This document shows positions 22,395-34,138 of a stretch of DNA of 64,000 nt, one piece after another; the stretch's first letter is position 1; the number at the start of each line of letters is the position of its first letter. This DNA comes from Fagopyrum homotropicum (taxonomy: Eukaryota; Streptophyta; Magnoliopsida; Caryophyllales; Polygonaceae): NCBI GenBank assembly GCA_033239125.1, contig BSWB01000002.1, positions 52,301,001-52,365,000 on the forward strand. The letters are read 5' to 3'. Both the position numbers and the translations under genes were made by a program. The notes beneath the pieces were generated by a model. The model worked only from the letters and a program-made list of their open reading frames with translations. It did not search any database and was not told the origin of the DNA.

Positions 22395-22884
22395 TTCTCC
22401 CCCACTGAATCTCGCAATGTCCTCGTTGTGGTTGCCTCGTAGGCATCGATCTTGTCCCTGAATTGACATAGAAATTCTGATGGTCCCACGACATCTCGGT
22501 ATTGGGAAGTCCTTCCATCGAACCAAATTTTCCAATCTTGGTCGTCGATATCATTCCCGTTGCACGCGGACGGACATAATCTCTTGGACTTGTTTGTCAA
22601 ATGAGGTCTTGATCCCCAATGGTGCCCGTTGTGCTTGTCCCCTTCCTTGGTCTTCTTTGTCTTCGTGGTATGGCTTGAGCATCCTCACGTGGAAGACCGG
22701 ATGTATCTTGGACTTGGGCGGCAACTCTAACTTATAAGCAGTGTGGCCGATCCTCTTAAGAACTCTGAAGGATCCCTCGTATCGCCGGACTAAGGCTTTA
22801 TGTAGTCTCGTATGTCGCACGATGAAGTAAAGCTTGACCATGACTAAGTCTCCGACTTGATATTGCACGTCTTTCCGGTGTTGG
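22395..22884 (-). pseudogene. Chromovirus integrase C-terminus and chromodomain (C2, left part)
   Basis: The minus-strand frame at 22551-22868 reads VQYQ/VGDLVMVK-type sequence, then VLKRIGHTAYKLELPPKSK and HPVFHVRMLKPYHEDK, the C-terminal end of a Ty3/gypsy integrase. Next comes a chromodomain-like block with LVRWK in one frame and GLPNTEMSWDHQNF in another, so a frameshift splits it. The sequence breaks off at 22884, where element D was inserted. The upstream integrase resumes at 45604 in the same sense and register of homology. The purine tract GTGGGGGAGAA follows on the left. Confidence 0.75.
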
Positions 22885-24447
22885 TGATAGCATGTATTAT
22901 AGTTTATATTTTGAGGCTAGTTTAGACGTTTTATCTTCAATAATCTACATGTATGGATGTATATTATGTGGTTATATTGTTGTTTCATCTACCTTTATGA
23001 GAATCGAGGTCTACACCTAGTTTCATTGTAATTGTAAGTTAAATGGCACGTTTTTTGGACTAAAATGGAGCTAAGGAGTCATTGGAGCTACATTTTGGAG
23101 CTTAAGGAAGAACTCAGGAAGCATGGAAATGATTAAGAAGATTGAATTTGGACCAGATTTGAGAGATTTCACATTCAGTTGAGATTCACCTCGGTCAGCT
23201 ACAGTACCACCTCGACCGAGGTGATCTTGAGGAGCGTCCCGACCGAGGCGAATACCCTGCCACCGGCGAGATATATATTTTTGGCTGAGATCTTTTAATT
23301 TTGAAAAGAAGATATCTTATATTTTTTGGCTGGATTTTTGGAAAGAAGATATTATTTTTGGGAGATTTATTTTAGAGATATTGATATATTTTATAGGAAA
23401 TTATCTTTTTAAGATATTTTATCTTTGGAAGATAATTCTCCTATATAAAGGGTTGGATTTTCTACAATTCAGAGATCTTCGGATCATCACATGCTTACAT
23501 GCTGAGAGCATCCAGCAATTTAGGGATTTTTCTGGAAGCTTTGAAGGAAGGATTGAAGATCAAGGAAGGAAGGATTCATAGTTTGGAGTTAGATTTTGGT
23601 GGAGTTTGTAAGACTTCCTTTTGGTTTGTTGTCTTTGTTGATTTGTGATTTGAGGAACGCTTGTTGTTTGATATTTGATTCAGTTATTGAGACCTTTTTC
23701 TTAAGGTTTTCTTGTTCGAATATTGATTCCCTTTTCATTGACTGAACGAGGTGACCTTTTTTTGAACCTATTCTGAAGTTAAGAGTTTCAGTTTGCCAAA
23801 TCCTATTCTTATTACACCTTTCCTGGTTCAATGCAAGCCTAGGATGAGACTTACCTGGTGATTCCTTTGTTTGTTTACCTAAGATCATGAGTGTAGGTAA
23901 TAAAGGTTTACCCTTTTATTGGGGTTTGAGTGTGCTTCATCCCATCTTTGTGAGTTAGCCTGAGACTTACCCGGTAAAGGTTGATTTTATTCCTTTGGGT
24001 GTTATGTTTGTTTGAGATTATAGTTCCTTTCCTTAGTACCTTGAGACTTACCCGGTGATAGGAGCTTTGGTTCGGGATAGTGAGTAGTGAGACTTACCCG
24101 GTAATCTATCCCCATCTTAGAAACACCGTCCCTTTGCAAACCTCATCTTTGTCCGTGTTATCCTTTGAGATCTTGAGTCGGAACCACAACTAGATGCTTT
24201 AATCCCTAGAATCTGCATTTCCCCTTACTTGACTTTATATCATCTTTTGATTGCTTTAATTGCTTTTGGTTAATTGTAATATTTGACAACCGATTCTATG
24301 CTTTGTTTCACCTAAGTCCCTGTGATCGACCCTTGGAATTCTTGCTTTTTATTACAATTGACCCGTACACTGCGGGTTCGCATATTTGTTCAAACATACT
24401 TCTTGGGTTATAAATTTAAAGCTTGCACACACCGTTTGGAGCGAACA
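22885..24447 (+). repeat. 5' LTR of element D
   Basis: 1563 bp, TGATAGCATG to GCGAACA. TATATAAA lies at 23442-23449. Four GAGACTTACCCGGT-type repeats lie near 23850, 23965, 24047 and 24091. Compared with the 3' LTR it lacks about 200 bp around 23735, corresponding to about 44700-44890. Confidence 0.85.
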
Positions 24448-24453
24448 AGTTTT

Positions 24454-24471
24454 TGGCGCCGTTGCTGGGGA
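24454..24471 (+). other. Primer-binding site, tRNA-Asp (element D)
   Basis: TGGCGCCGTTGCTGGGGA, one mismatch (C to T) to the tRNA-Asp complement. Confidence 0.85.
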
Positions 24472-24573
24472 CTTGGTCTAGACCGATCAGGTTACGGTTA
24501 TATTTCGGGGCAATTGCTCGTTACTATTAACCCCTCTACTTGAGTGTTTTCGCAGGATCTTTCTCTTAGGTTT

Positions 24574-24684
24574 ATGTGAAGAACCCGTGTTGGGAAGGAA
24601 ATTGTTCCTTACGATCCCGAACCAGAAAAGACCTACAAACGACGATTGAAAGAAGCTAAGATGGCCAATCAAGACAATCCCGAT
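24574..24684 (+). pseudogene. gag N-terminus of element D (part 1)
   Basis: The start ATG at 24574 is followed at once by TGA where the A copy has an arginine codon, then by RTR and VPYDPEPEKTYKR, the same start as A gag. The sequence stops at the E insertion. The last five bases CCGAT (24680-24684) are repeated at 35880-35884, where gag continues. Confidence 0.75.
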
Positions 24685-26425
24685 TGTTCGCTCCAAACGG
24701 TGTGTGCAAGCTTTAAATTTATAACCCTAGACTTAAGCTTAAAACAAGGATGCGAACCCGCAGTGTACGGGTCAATCGTAGTAAAAGCAAGAAAATTCCA
24801 GGGGTCGATCACAGGGACTCGGTGAAACAAAGTCAATAACGGTAAGCTTCGTTAGTTCTAACCACAAGAGCGATTAACACAATCAAAGATGAATAAGATG
24901 TCAAATAAAGCAAGCATGTAATTCTAGGGATTAAAGCATCTAGTTGTGGTTCCAACTCAAGATCTATAGATAAGCGGACAAAGTTGAGATTTTTGCGTGG
25001 GGAAGGTGTTACTAAGTGGAGTAGATCACCGGGTAAGTCTCACTACACACTAATCCTAAACCGCAACTCCTATTACCGGGTAAGTCTCAAGGAATTAAGA
25101 TAAAGAACTATAACCTCAAACTAACACACCATCTAAGGGGATAGAATCAACCTTTACCGGGTAAGTCTCAGGCTAACTCTCGAAGATGGGATGGAAGCAC
25201 ACTCAAACCCCAATAAAGGATAAACCTTTATTACCTACACTTATGATCGTTGATACACAAACTAAGGAATTACCGGGTAAGTCTCATCCTAAGCTTGCTT
25301 TGAACCAGGAAGGTGTAATAAGAATAGGATTTGGCAAACTCTAACACTTAACTCTCAGTTACGAATCAAATAAGTCACCTCGGTCAGAAGAATTCCACCC
25401 CGGCCGAGATGTTCATCAACCGAACGAGATGCTTAGGGTTAAGATTAAAGACTCGAACTTTCAGGATCCTACTGGAATCTAAGATTATTCTATCATTGTT
25501 TTTCCCACAACCTTCAGCCAATCACCCTAGAATCACACAAGGAAATTAGCCACTCATCATCATAATGAAAGTATTAAAATATATAGGAAGAAGGTGAATA
25601 TTTGAACAAAGAAGAATTTAATGAAAAGACTTCAATAACCGAATCAAATATCACAACAAAGCGTTCTTTGGATAATAATCCAACAAGACAAGACAACAAT
25701 TGAGGGAATTGAAGACAATCTTACAAAACCCTTCAATAAAGCTATAAAAGCTATGAACTTCAATCTTCCTTCAACCTTCAAAAAAAGGTTCTTCAAATCT
25801 CCCAACTTGGAGTAGGCTGCTGCTGCGTATTTTTCGGTGTAAACGGGGTCTAAGCACTCCTTTGATTTGTGGAAAATCCAACCCTTTTTATAGGAAAATA
25901 ACCCTCCAAAGATAATAAATCTTAGAAAGATATTCTCCCATAAATATAGGTAAAATATATGATTCTGCATATCTCCTTCCTTCCAAGAGCTCAGCCCAAA
26001 AATATAAGATTACTTTCCAAGTTTAAAAGATCTCCTTCAAGAATAAAATATTCTCGCCGCGTCCTAGGTTTTCGCCTCGGTCGAGTCGGCGTCTCTGGAT
26101 CACCTCGGTCGAGATGAATCTCTGGTCAACCGAGGTGAGTCACAACTGAATGTGAAATCTCTCAAAACTGGCCCAAAGTAAATCCTTAATCCATGGCTAT
26201 GCTTCCTGGATGTAGCTCCAAATGACTCTTGACTTCTTTTGCTCCTTTTTGATGCAAAACGTACCATATTACCTGCAATTACAACGAAACTAGGTGTAGA
26301 CCTCGATTCTCGCAAAGGTAGATGAAATGGCAGTAAAATCACATAATGTATATACAAACATGCAGATTATTGAAGATAAAACGTTCAAACAAACCCCAAA
26401 ATATAGACTATAATTCATGCTATCA
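24685..26425 (-). repeat. Outer LTR of E array (left)
   Basis: 1741 bp, plus-strand tgttcgctcc to catgctatca. Four ACCGGGTAAGTCTCA repeats lie at about 25028, 25075, 25157 and 25272. A minus-strand TATAAAAA lies at 25885-25892. CCTCGGTCGAG motifs occur near 26076-26115. Confidence 0.9.
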
Positions 26426-26440
26426 AAATACCCCATACTT

Positions 26441-28206
26441 AGCCCTTGCTTGTCCCCAAGCAAGTTCCGCATATAGAAGACGAGATAGAATGGATTATAA
26501 GTCAAGAAAAATCAATGAAAAAGCCTTTCAAAAACATTTTATGGTGTGCAACTACCATAGATCACTCTAAGAGAGTACTTCCTGGAATTTAAAAACTCAA
26601 TATGCTCAAAACATTTTATAAATATAGGAAAGTTGTTCATCTTTGCACAAAATCATAGAATGCATAATAAATCACAATTATCAAAATTAATCATGTATAA
26701 TCCAGTTTAAACCGCTAAGTCAATCAACAAGCTCAAGGTCTCAAGGGCTTCCCAAAAGAAAAGGTCAAGAAACGTGTAGGGTAGGGATGTATGTAAGGTA
26801 ATGTGGTGCTGGAATCCGGGAAAAGGATGAACTTCACTTCCACTTTGACTTGCAACATCTTCCACCAATAAGCTTTGCTTATTTCGCACTTTTCTTTTAC
26901 TTTACTTTTTGGGATGCATGGACAGAGGTGCACAATAACCGAAGCCTGGGAGATTAGCAATCATCAATTTCTTGAGATGCATCAAACCCTTGATGCACAT
27001 ACCATGACCCGTTAGGAATATCGCTCAATCCGACTTTGGCAAGACACAAACACCCGGCTATGTGAATGGTGCCGAGTTACTCATCTTCATGATTGACTTC
27101 CCCAAACCTATTATTACTTTCTAAACTTTCACTTCCACCCCACTTCTCAAACTTTAACTCCACTTGCTTTCACCACTTCGCTTGCTTCCAAATTCCCGGA
27201 TAGGTAAAGAGAGGCAAAATGTATATGAGGGGCTAAGCATGATCAAGAAGAAGAAGAAGAGAATGAATTGCCTTGGTCTTTCCAAGAAGAAAGTGAGAGA
27301 ACTTAACCTGCGGTGTCAACCTTCAAATTCAACATAATTTGGATAAAAACAAAGTATTAAACATGCCAATAATTTTAAACAAAGCATTTAGCAACTTAAA
27401 CATATCATAAAACCTTTCAAACACATAAAGAATTTAAAACCAGTCAGTAAACAAGATCTTCACTGAGATCATATCCAGATAAGTCACACAAAATCGTTTT
27501 CGAAAACTTCTCAGTTAACCCACCTCGGTCGAGGTGTTCTTGGTTCAACCGAGGTGAATCACCTCGTTCGGCCAGAATCTCCCCGGTCGAGGTCAAAAAA
27601 TTTTTTGGTTTCGACGTTTTTTTTTTTTTTTTTTTATAAAATATTTTTTTGTTTTTTTTTTTTTTTCAATCAAATAACCTGTAGGTATGCATGTAATATC
27701 AGATAATCACATAAAGGCAAATGAAGCATAAATATGAAAATATCCGATAAATATAATACATCAAAAGTAGTCGAATACATCACGTAGTCAAGTAGTCAAA
27801 TAGCAAACACCCCATACTTGAGACACACTGTCCCAGTGGGTATAATAAAAGTCTAAGGACAGGATACTCACCGAACATAGCTAAACTGCATGAAGGAGTA
27901 AGAAACGGCTCCCAGAAATGACCATCTCGGTTGGCGAAGCACATCTCGGTCGAGGTGTTCTGAGAGTACCCGAGATGTATCTGAGTAAAGCTCGTTTCCT
28001 CAACTTCTCGAAATTTTGTTCTTCCAGTGTAGCTCCTGAACTGTGATCCTTCCTTTTGGAATACCTGGTTGTTGTCTAGAGGAAAACAAAAACAAAGCAA
28101 CTATCTAAACTAAACTAGAAAAGGGAGAAGAAAGCAATACCTTGGGTTGCCTCCCAAGAAGCGCTTGGTTTAAGGTCGCTAGCTGGACCCTTCTCCATAG
28201 AATTAC
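26441..28206 (-). other. Non-coding 3' region of E, first unit
   Basis: No supported gene. It follows the polypurine tract AAGTATGGGGTATTT (26426-26440, minus strand) and is homologous to the 3' regions of A and D. T-rich runs occur at 27600-27670. CCTCGGTCGAGG-type motifs occur at about 27520-27595 and 27935-27975. Confidence 0.6.
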
Positions 28207-29289
28207 TCAATGTACCTTGAACACCATGGAGTGCTCATCACATCCATCATAAAATTCTTCCAAAAAGGTTTCGGCTCCTAATTTCACCGGCAAATGGTAA
28301 GATCTCCCACGTACATGCTTGTACGGTTTGATTCTCACCGGAATCCTTCTAGCTTTCCTGCACTTCAATGGGACATAATCTAGCTTGGTGTCCCATCCTT
28401 TCCTGGATCGAGAAAACAACTTCTCGAGAATCCTAGTAGCTTCCCCATCTTTAGCATGGGGATGGTACAGGGTCCTGAGCATGCGAGGGACCCCATACTT
28501 GAACAAGAGACTCTTCATCGCCTTAGCGGTGTAGTGCTTGCCAACTCCACTCCTCATGATCCGAGGAGCTTCTTCTTCCAACAATTTCAAGGAAGACTTC
28601 ATCTTGATCTTTGGAGGTTCTTTCGGAAGAGACCTCCAACTCTCCGGTGCATTCCTGAAAAATTTAGAAATTTTAATAGGGATTTCAAATGAAGTAGGAG
28701 AATGTACCTCGTAAAGTTCTCCAAAGCTTGAGACAAGTTTCATGTTGGGTTGATATTCCACGCACGAAATCCCTCCCAACTCAGCTGATCTTTCTTCCAC
28801 TCTGACCACAGTGTCAGTAATTTGGCCAAGGTTCTCCGTATCTTGCAGTTCTACAGATTTTTCCTCCACCTCGGCCGATCTTTCTTTCACCTCGGCCGAG
28901 GTCTCAACAGTTAGATCGAAATCTTCCAAATCTTCTTCTCCCTCAAAAGCTTCAGGAGAAACTTCTGGTTTGATTGGAGGGGTGCTTGGAACTTGCAGCA
29001 CTTCCTTATGCTCCTCTTCTGGCTTAGCATAGGATAGGGTGCTTTCCTTGAGCTCCTCCACCTTCTTCATCAACCTCTCCCATCTTGATTCAAGAGAATC
29101 TTCAAGGGGTTGCTCACAAATCTTTTTAGGGACATTCAGTTCATCCCACATTGCAAGTTCATGCTTAATGGCCTCTTCTCTTTCCCATTCATTGTTGAAC
29201 CAATAGAAGGAGTACTTCTCCTCCAAGTATTCATAATGGTCCGCCCTAGCACTTTGCCTTGCTATCCAGGCTGGATCAAATGTAGTCAT
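28207..29289 (-). CDS. 360-aa protein of element E, unknown N-terminal domain plus integrase remnant (copy 1)
   Basis: An intact minus-strand frame of 360 codons with an ATG at 29287-29289, about 100 bp inside the primer site, where gag normally sits. Residues 1-60 are rich in aromatic and acidic residues (MTTFDPAWIARQS, then KYSFYWFNNEWEREEAIKHE); I do not recognise this domain. Residues about 125-175 are E/V/K-rich and probably coiled coil (SAEVKERSAEVEEKSVELQ). From about residue 255 it resembles a degraded integrase: KSLLFKYGVPRMLRTLYHPH aligns with the KALLSKYGVTHKVATPYHPQ part of A integrase, ending with RSYHLPVKL. No catalytic D or E of integrase is retained. Function unknown. Confidence 0.6.
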   Translation of the reverse strand: MTTFDPAWIARQSARADHYEYLEEKYSFYWFNNEWEREEAIKHELAMWDELNVPKKICEQPLEDSLESRWERLMKKVEELKESTLSYAKPEEEHKEVLQVPSTPPIKPEVSPEAFEGEEDLEDFDLTVETSAEVKERSAEVEEKSVELQDTENLGQITDTVVRVEERSAELGGISCVEYQPNMKLVSSFGELYEVHSPTSFEIPIKISKFFRNAPESWRSLPKEPPKIKMKSSLKLLEEEAPRIMRSGVGKHYTAKAMKSLLFKYGVPRMLRTLYHPHAKDGEATRILEKLFSRSRKGWDTKLDYVPLKCRKARRIPVRIKPYKHVRGRSYHLPVKLGAETFLEEFYDGCDEHSMVFKVH

Positions 29290-29388
29290 CGGAAATCCTG
29301 AAAACTACAAAACTCATAGAAAGAGTAGTTAGTAGCAACAGGGCAAGTGCCCCGAAAGCAAACCGCAACCGGCTCGGTCTAGACCAAG

Positions 29389-29406
29389 TCCCCGGCAACG
29401 GCGCCA
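29389..29406 (-). other. Primer-binding site, tRNA-Asp (E, first unit)
   Basis: Perfect 18-base complement of the tRNA-Asp 3' end on the minus strand. Confidence 0.85.
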
Positions 29407-29412
29407 AAAACT

Positions 29413-31152
29413 TGTTCGCTCCAAACGGTGTGTGCAAGCTTTAAATTTATAACCCTAGACTTAAGCTTAAAACAAGGATGCGAACCCGCAGTGTACGGGT
29501 CAATCGTAGTAAAAGCAAGAAAATTCCAGGGGTCGATCACAGGGACTCGGTGAAACAAAGTCAATAACGGTAAGCTTCGTTAGTTCTAACCACAAGAGCG
29601 ATTAACACAATCAAAGATGAATAAGATGTCAAATAAAGCAAGCATGTAATTCTAGGGATTAAAGCATCTAGTTGTGGTTCCAACTCAAGATCTATAGATA
29701 AGCGGACAAAGCTGAGATTTTTGCGTGGGGAAGGTGTTACTAAGTGGAGTAGATCACCGGGTAAGTCTCACTACACACTAATCCTAAACCGCAACTCCTA
29801 TTACCGGGTAAGTCTCAAGGAATTAAGATAAAGAACTATAACCTCAAACTAACACACCATCTAAGGGGATAGAATCAACCTTTACCGGGTAAGTCTCAGG
29901 CTAACTCTCGAAGATGGGATGGAAGCACACTCAAACCCCAATAAAGGATAAACCTTTATTACCTACACTTATGATCGTTGATACACAAACTAAGGAATTA
30001 CCGGGTAAGTCTCATCCTAAGCTTGCTTTGAACCAGGAAGGTGTAATAAGAATAGGATTTGGCAAACTCTAACACTTAACTCTCAGTTACGAATCAAATA
30101 AGTCACCTCGGTCAGAAGAATTCCACCCCGGCCGAGATGTTCATCAACCGAACGAGATGCTTAGGGTTAAGATTAAAGACTCGAACTTTCAGGATCCTAC
30201 TGGAATCTAAGATTATTCTATCATTGTTTTTCCCACAACCTTCAGCCAATCACCCTAGAATCACACAAGGAAATTAGCCACTCATCATCATAATGAAAGT
30301 ATTAAAATATATAGGAAGAAGGTGAATATTTGAACAAAGAAGAATTTAATGAAAAGACTTCAATAACCGAATCAAATATCACAACAAAGCGTTCTTTGGA
30401 TAATAATCCAACAAGACAAGACAACAATTGAGGGAATTGAAGACAATCTTACAAAACCCTTCAATAAAGCTATAAAAGCTATGAACTTCAATCTTCCTTC
30501 AACCTTCAAAAAAAGGTTCTTCAAATCTCCCAACTTGGAGTAGGCTGCTGCTGCGTATTTTTCGGTGTAAACGGGGTCTAAGCACTCCTTTGATTTGTGG
30601 AAAATCCAACCCTTTTTATAGGAAAATAACCCTCCAGAGATAATAAATCTTAGAAAGATATTCTCCCATAAATATAGGTAAAATATATGATTCTGCATAT
30701 CTCCTTCCTTCCAAGAGCTCAGCCCAAAAATATAAGATTACTTTCCAAGTTTAAAAGATCTCCTTCAAGAATAAAATATTCTTGCCGCGTCCTAGGTTTT
30801 CGCCTCGGTCGAGTCGGCGTCTCTGGATCACCTCGGTCGAGATGAATCTCTGGTCAACCGAGGTGAGTCACAACTGAATGTGAAATCTCTCAAAACTGGC
30901 CCAAAGTAAATCCTTAATCCATGGCTATGTTTCCTGGATGTAGCTCCAAATGACTCTTGACTTCTTTTGCTCCTTTTGATGCCAAACGTACCATATTACC
31001 TGCAATTACAACGAAACTAGGTGTAGACCTCGATTCTCGCAAAGGTAGATGAAATGGCAGTAAAATCACATAATGTATATACAAACATGCAGATTATTGA
31101 AGATAAAACGTTCAAACAAACCCCAAAATATAGACTATAATTCATGCTATCA
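29413..31152 (-). repeat. Middle LTR of E array
   Basis: 1740 bp. It has a primer site on its left and a polypurine tract (31153-31167) on its right, so it serves as 5' LTR of one unit and 3' LTR of the next. It differs from the outer LTRs by a few bases (for example near 30975-30985). Confidence 0.9.
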
Positions 31153-31167
31153 AAATACCCCATACTT

Positions 31168-32932
31168 AGCCCTTGCTTGTCCCCAAGCAAGTTCCGCATA
31201 TAGAAGACGAGATAGAATGGATTATAAGTCAAGAAAAATCAATGAAAAAGCTTTTCAAAAACATTTTATGGTGTGCAACTACCATAGATCACTCTAAGAG
31301 AGTACTTCCTGGAATTTAAAAACTCAATATGCTCAAAACATTTTATAAATATAGGAAAGTTGTTCATCTTTGCACAAAATCATAGAATGCATAATAAATC
31401 ACAATTATCAAAATTAATCATGTATAATCCAGTTTAAACCGCTAAGTCAATCAACAAGCTCAAGGTCTCAAGGGCTTCCCAAAAGAAAAGGTCAAGAAAC
31501 GTGTAGGGTAGGGATGTATGTAAGGTAATGTGGTGCTGGAATCCGGGAAAAGGATGAACTTCACTTCCACTTTGACTTGCAACATCTTCCACCAATAAGC
31601 TTTGCTTATTTCGCACTTTTCTTTTACTTTACTTTTTGGGATGCATGGACAGAGGTGCACAATAACCGAAGCCTGGGAGATTAGCAATCATCAATTTCTT
31701 GAGATGCATCAAACCCTTGATGCACATACCATGACCCGTTAGGAATATCGCTCAATCCGACTTTGGCAAGACACAAACACCCGGCTATGTGAATGGTGCC
31801 GAGTTACTCATCTTCATGATTGACTTCCCCAAACCTATTATTACTTTCTAAACTTTCACTTCCACCCCACTTCTCAAACTTTAACTCCACTTGCTTTCAC
31901 CACTTCGCTTGCTTCCAAATTCCCGGATAGGTAAAGAGAGGCAAAATGTATATGAGGGGCTAAGCATGATCAAGAAGAAGAAGAAGAGAATGAATTGCCT
32001 TGGTCTTTCCAAGAAGAAAGTGAGAGAACTTAACCTGCGGTGTCAACCTTCAAATTCAACATAATTTGGATAAAAACAAAGTATTAAACATGCCAATAAT
32101 TTTAAACAAAGCATTTAGCAACTTAAACATATCATAAAACCTTTCAAACACATAAAGAATTTAAAACCAGTCAGTAAACAAGATCTTCACTGAGATCATA
32201 TCCAGATAAGTCACACAAAATCGTTTTCGAAAACTTCTCAGTTAACCCACCTCGGTCGAGGTGTTCTTGGTTCAACCGAGGTGAATCACCTCGTTCGGCC
32301 AGAATCTCCCCGGTCGAGGTCAAAAAATTTTTTGGTTTCGACGTTTTTTTTTTTTTTTTTTATAAAATATTTTTTTGTTTTTTTTTTTTTTTCAATCAAA
32401 TAACCTGTAGGTATGCATGTAATATCAGATAATCACATAAAGGCAAATGAAGCATAAATATGAAAATATCCGATAAATATAATACATCAAAAGTAGTCGA
32501 ATACATCACGTAGTCAAGTAGTCAAATAGCAAACACCCCATACTTGAGACACACTGTCCCAGTGGGTATAATAAAAGTCTAAGGACAGGATACTCACCGA
32601 ACATAGCTAAACTGCATGAAGGAGTAAGAAACGGCTCCCAGAAATGACCATCTCGGTTGGCGAAGCACATCTCGGTCGAGGTGTTCTGAGAGTACCCGAG
32701 ATGTATCTGAGTAAAGCTCGTTTCCTCAACTTCTCGAAATTTTGTTCTTCCAGTGTAGCTCCTGAACTGTGATCCTTCCTTTTGGAATACCTGGTTGTTG
32801 TCTAGAGGAAAACAAAAACAAAGCAACTATCTAAACTAAACTAGAAAAGGGAGAAGAAAGCAATACCTTGGGTTGCCTCCCAAGAAGCGCTTGGTTTAAG
32901 GTCGCTAGCTGGACCCTTCTCCATAGAATTAC
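31168..32932 (-). other. Non-coding 3' region of E, second unit
   Basis: Nearly identical to 26441-28206; no supported gene. Confidence 0.6.
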
Positions 32933-34015
32933 TCAATGTACCTTGAACACCATGGAGTGCTCATCACATCCATCATAAAATTCTTCCAAAAAGGTTCCGG
33001 CTCCTAATTTCACCGGCAAATGGTAAGATCTCCCACGTACATGCTTGTACGGTTTGATTCTCACCGGAATCCTTCTAGCTTTCCTGCACTTCAATGGGAC
33101 ATAATCTAGCTTGGTGTCCCATCCTTTCCTGGATCGAGAAAACAACTTCTCGAGAATCCTAGTAGCTTCCCCATCTTTAGCATGGGGATGGTACAGGGTC
33201 CTGAGCATGCGAGGGACCCCATACTTGAACAAGAGACTCTTCATCGCCTTAGCGGTGTAGTGCTTGCCAACTCTACTCCTCATGATCCGAGGAGCTTCTT
33301 CTTCCAACAATTTCAAGGAAGACTTCATCTTGATCTTTGGAGGTTCTTTCGGAAGAGACCTCCAACTCTCCGGTGCATTCCTGAAAATTTTAGAAATTTT
33401 AATAGGGATTTCAAATGAAGTAGGAGAATGTACCTCGTAAAGTTCTCCAAAGCTTGAGACAAGTTTCATGTTGGGTTGATATTCCACGCACGAAATCCCT
33501 CCCAACTCAGCTGATCTTTCTTCCACTCTGACCACAGTGTCAGTAATTTGGCCAAGGTTCTCCGTATCTTGCAGTTCTACAGATTTTTCCTCCACCTCGG
33601 CCGATCTTTCTTTCACCTCGGCCGAGGTCTCAACAGTTAGATCGAAATCTTCCAAATCTTCTTCTCCCTCAAAAGCTTCAGGAGAAACTTCTGGTTTGAT
33701 TGGAGGGGTGCTTGGAACTTGCAGCACTTCCTTATGATCCTCTTCTGGCTTAGCATAGGATAGGGTGCTTTCCTTGAGCTCCTCCACCTTCTTCATCAAC
33801 CTCTCCCATCTTGATTCAAGAGAATCTTCAAGGGGTTGCTCACAAATCTTTTTAGGGACATTCAGTTCATCCCACATTGCAAGTTCATGCTTAATGGCCT
33901 CTTCTCTTTCCCATTCATTGTTGAACCAATAGAAGGAGTACTTCTCCTCCAAGTATTCATAATGGTCCGCCCTAGCACTTTGCCTTGCTATCCAGGCTGG
34001 ATCAAATGTAGTCAT
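32933..34015 (-). CDS. 360-aa protein of element E, copy 2
   Basis: The second copy of the unknown-plus-integrase-remnant protein, also open over all 360 codons. It differs from copy 1 at four residues: an E/D change in the KPEE(E/D)HKE stretch, F/I in ISK(F/I)FRNAP, G/R in S(G/R)VGKHY and E/G in GA(E/G)TFLEE. Every frame difference I can see is a replacement, so there is no sign of selection between the copies. The aromatic N-terminus and the coiled-coil-like centre are unchanged. Function is unknown; it could be a structural protein replacing gag, or simply a frame preserved by recency. Confidence 0.6.
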   Translation of the reverse strand: MTTFDPAWIARQSARADHYEYLEEKYSFYWFNNEWEREEAIKHELAMWDELNVPKKICEQPLEDSLESRWERLMKKVEELKESTLSYAKPEEDHKEVLQVPSTPPIKPEVSPEAFEGEEDLEDFDLTVETSAEVKERSAEVEEKSVELQDTENLGQITDTVVRVEERSAELGGISCVEYQPNMKLVSSFGELYEVHSPTSFEIPIKISKIFRNAPESWRSLPKEPPKIKMKSSLKLLEEEAPRIMRSRVGKHYTAKAMKSLLFKYGVPRMLRTLYHPHAKDGEATRILEKLFSRSRKGWDTKLDYVPLKCRKARRIPVRIKPYKHVRGRSYHLPVKLGAGTFLEEFYDGCDEHSMVFKVH

Positions 34016-34114
34016 CGGAAATCCTGAAAACTACAAAACTCATAGAAAGAGTAGTTAGTAGCAACAGGGCAAGTGCCCCGAAAGCAAACCGCAACCGGCT
34101 CGGTCTAGACCAAG

Positions 34115-34132
34115 TCCCCGGCAACGGCGCCA
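34115..34132 (-). other. Primer-binding site, tRNA-Asp (E, second unit)
   Basis: Perfect complement of the tRNA-Asp 3' end, six bases from the right outer LTR. Confidence 0.85.
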
Positions 34133-34138
34133 AAAACT

